DNA from: an uncultured Prevotella sp.
GTDB taxonomy: Bacteria; Bacteroidota; Bacteroidia; Bacteroidales; Bacteroidaceae
Assembly (NCBI GenBank): GCA_947303825.1
Contig: CAMYZK010000089.1
Coordinates: 1 to 8,739, forward strand
DNA length: 8,739 nucleotides
Direction of reading: 5' to 3'
The position numbers and the translations under genes were made by a program. Positions 7,351 to 8,739 of the stretch are shown here, piece by piece (within the stretch, counting starts at the first letter, position 1; each line of letters begins with the position of its first letter). The notes beneath the pieces are model-generated. The model saw only the letters and a program-made list of their open reading frames with translations. It had not been told where the DNA came from and made no database searches.

Positions 7351-7369
7351 GCGTCCCTTTTCGGGACAC
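7351..7369 (-). terminator. Possible terminator hairpin after parE
   Basis: On the minus strand GTGTCCC-gaaaa-GGGACGC begins nine bases after the parE stop. It forms a 7-bp stem with one T-G pair and a purine loop. Only a weak T-rich tail follows (TTCTGCTTTAT), so it is either a poor intrinsic terminator or a 3' stabilising hairpin. Confidence 0.5.
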
Positions 7370-7377
7370 CTCGGCCT

Positions 7378-8739
7378 TTACTCTTCTTCGGGCTTGTCTT
7401 CCTCTATCACCAGGTTGTCGATGATGAAGTTCTGCCGCTCCATGGTGTTCTTTCCCATGTAGTACTCAAGCAGCTTCTGCACCTGGTCGGTCTTGTGAAG
7501 TGTTACCTGCTCCAGCCTTATGTCATCGCCTATGAAGCCGGCAAACTCCTCCGGGCTTATCTCTCCCAAGCCCTTGAATCGGGTAATCTCAGGGTCGGGC
7601 CCAAGCTCGCTGATGGCTGCAAGTCGTTCTTCCTCGCTATAGCAGTAGCGCACTATGAAGTCGGAACCAGACCCACCCCTGGTCCCTCCCTGCGAGGGAG
7701 GGGAATATATAGTTTTACCCGCATCTTTTTCAACGGAAGAACTATCTGCTCCCCTCCCTGCAGGGAGGGGCTGGGGGGTGGGTCTGTCGGGAGTAGACCT
7801 CTTTTTGATCTTGCTTCGCTTGTTGCGCACACGGAAGAGCGGTGTCTGCAGCACATAGACATGTCCCTTGCGGATAAGCTCGGGGAAGAACTGCAGGAAG
7901 AAGGTGATGATGAGCAGTCGTATGTGCATGCCGTCAACATCGGCATCGGTGGCCACTATCACCTTGTTATACCTTAGGGTGTCCAGCCCGTCCTCTATGT
8001 CGAGGGCGGCTTGCAGGAGGTTGAACTCCTCGTTCTCGTAGACCACCTTCTTTGTCAGGCCGAAGGTGTTTAGGGGTTTCCCCCTTAAAGAGAAGACTGC
8101 CTGCGTGTTCACGTCGCGGCTCTTGGTGATGGAGCCGCTGGCAGAGTCACCCTCGGTGATGAAGATGCACGACTCCTCTTTCCTGTCGTTCTTAACATCG
8201 CTGAAGTGTATGCGGCAGTCGCGCAGCTTGCGGTTGTGCAGGTTGGCCTTCTTTGCCCGCTCGCGGGCCAGCTTGGTCACTCCTGCCATGGCCTTGCGCT
8301 CGCGCTCACTCTCCTGAATCTTGTTGAGCATCACCTCGGCAGTGTCGGGGTTCTTGTGCAAGTAGTTGTCTACCTCCTGCTTTATGAAGTCGCCAACGTA
8401 CTTGTTGATGGAAGGTGGGGGAGGGGTGTCGCCAGGAGCACCGGCAGGCACAGGAGCCATGGTGAGCGAGCCAAGCTTTATCTTTGTCTGGCTCTCAAAC
8501 ATGGGTTCTTCCACATTGAGTGCAATGGCGGCGACGATGCCTGTCCTGATGTCTACGTACTCAAAGTTCTTCTGGAAGAACTCCTTGATGGTCTTGGCTA
8601 TATGCTCCTTGAAGGCACTCTGGTGGGTACCGCCCTGCGTGGTATGCTGGCCGTTGACGAAGGAGTAGTACTCTTCGCCATACTGGTTGGCATGTGTGAA
8701 GGCAATCTCGATGTCCTCGCCCTGGAGGTGAATGATGGG
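7378..8739 (-). CDS. parE: DNA topoisomerase IV subunit B (partial, C-terminal part)
   Basis: ParE provides the ATPase and TOPRIM parts of topoisomerase IV, which decatenates daughter chromosomes. The frame is open from the right edge to the TAA at 7378-7380, giving 453 residues; the N-terminal ATPase region is outside. Visible parts, in fragment numbering, are the transducer strand [13 protein letters not shown], the QTKIKLGS region, the TOPRIM acidic motif EGDSASG (Glu196), the DADVDG metal-binding motif (about 265-270), and the conserved [14 protein letters not shown] and [13 protein letters not shown] segments. The ending [10 protein letters not shown] is of Bacteroidetes ParE type rather than GyrB. 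The codon at 8512-8514 is an internal GTG Val, not a start. Between [13 protein letters not shown] and [13 protein letters not shown] lie about 42 extra residues (about 318-359) encoded by a palindromic element. All motifs on both sides stay in frame, so the gene is probably functional. A proline-rich segment near 8407-8457 is also longer than I expect. Confidence 0.93.
   Translation of the reverse strand, partial: PIIHLQGEDIEIAFTHANQYGEEYYSFVNGQHTTQGGTHQSAFKEHIAKTIKEFFQKNFEYVDIRTGIVAAIALNVEEPMFESQTKIKLGSLTMAPVPAGAPGDTPPPPSINKYVGDFIKQEVDNYLHKNPDTAEVMLNKIQESERERKAMAGVTKLARERAKKANLHNRKLRDCRIHFSDVKNDRKEESCIFITEGDSASGSITKSRDVNTQAVFSLRGKPLNTFGLTKKVVYENEEFNLLQAALDIEDGLDTLRYNKVIVATDADVDGMHIRLLIITFFLQFFPELIRKGHVYVLQTPLFRVRNKRSKIKKRSTPDRPTPQPLPAGRGADSSSVEKDAGKTIYSPPSQGGTRGGSGSDFIVRYCYSEEERLAAISELGPDPEITRFKGLGEISPEEFAGFIGDDIRLEQVTLHKTDQVQKLLEYYMGKNTMERQNFIIDNLVIEEDKPEEE
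7661..7790. mobile_element. Palindromic MITE-like element inserted in frame in parE
   Basis: The element proper is about 7665-7786. Its ends are inverted repeats: CAGACCCACCCC at 7668-7679 and its exact reverse complement at the right end (7775-7786). Further in, each arm has its own palindrome: CCCTCCC-tgcga-GGGAGGG on the left (7684-7702) and the perfect 20-mer CCCCTCCCTGCAGGGAGGGG at 7751-7770. The AT-richer middle is about 45 bases. TCGG occurs on both flanks (7661-7664, 7787-7790) as a possible 4-bp target duplication. Element plus one duplication is 126 bp, or 42 codons. Removing it joins the host codons cleanly as [13 protein letters not shown]. It encodes no transposase, so any movement would need help in trans. 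Confidence 0.75.

Noticed and set aside
7661..7790. parE as a pseudogene disrupted by the element
   Set aside because: The insertion adds 42 whole codons with no stop, and all conserved motifs on both sides remain in the same frame.
7378..8514. A separate 378-residue gene starting at 8514
   Set aside because: The frame stays open to the right edge and encodes conserved ParE sequence before this point; the supposed start is an internal GTG valine codon.

Overview
This window looks like a chromosomal segment of a gut- or rumen-type Bacteroidales, most likely Prevotella or a close relative. The evidence is the Bacteroidetes-type -7 promoter box (TAnnTTTG), the near absence of Shine-Dalgarno sequences, a ParE of Bacteroidetes type, secreted multi-domain plant-polysaccharide hydrolases, and a short C-terminal 'YDMQGRK...GLYIRNGRK' tail seen on many Prevotella secreted proteins. 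All four genes are on the minus strand and are described here in transcription order, from high to low coordinates.

At 7378-8739 lies the C-terminal part (453 residues) of parE, topoisomerase IV subunit B, which runs off the right edge. Its frame holds an unusual in-frame palindromic insertion (7661-7790). A short hairpin follows the parE stop. An AT-rich intergenic region then carries a Bacteroidetes promoter (GTACCTTTGCAGC on the minus strand) and an upstream dyad.

This promoter probably drives a three-gene polysaccharide-degradation operon: a 1211-residue secreted GH5-GH43 fusion (3582-7217), a secreted GH43 enzyme with a CBM6-like module (1429-3489), and a secreted protein of unknown function built from two copies of one domain (284-1429). 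The last two are probably translationally coupled, because stop and start overlap as TAATG. The two enzymes suggest attack on xylan, arabinoxylan or a related hemicellulose. No SusC/SusD pair or regulator is inside the window, so membership of a full polysaccharide utilisation locus cannot be judged.

The left 283 bases hold no gene. They contain a second copy of the same promoter box pointing left, a 26-bp near-perfect inverted repeat just downstream of it, and a composite repeat whose other copy sits at the start of the GH43 gene.

The most notable theme is repetitive DNA next to or inside genes. It includes a palindromic element apparently domesticated as 42 extra residues in an essential topoisomerase, a heptanucleotide tandem repeat inside a signal-peptide coding region, and composite hairpin repeats against gene starts. 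No wholly new multi-gene system is evident.
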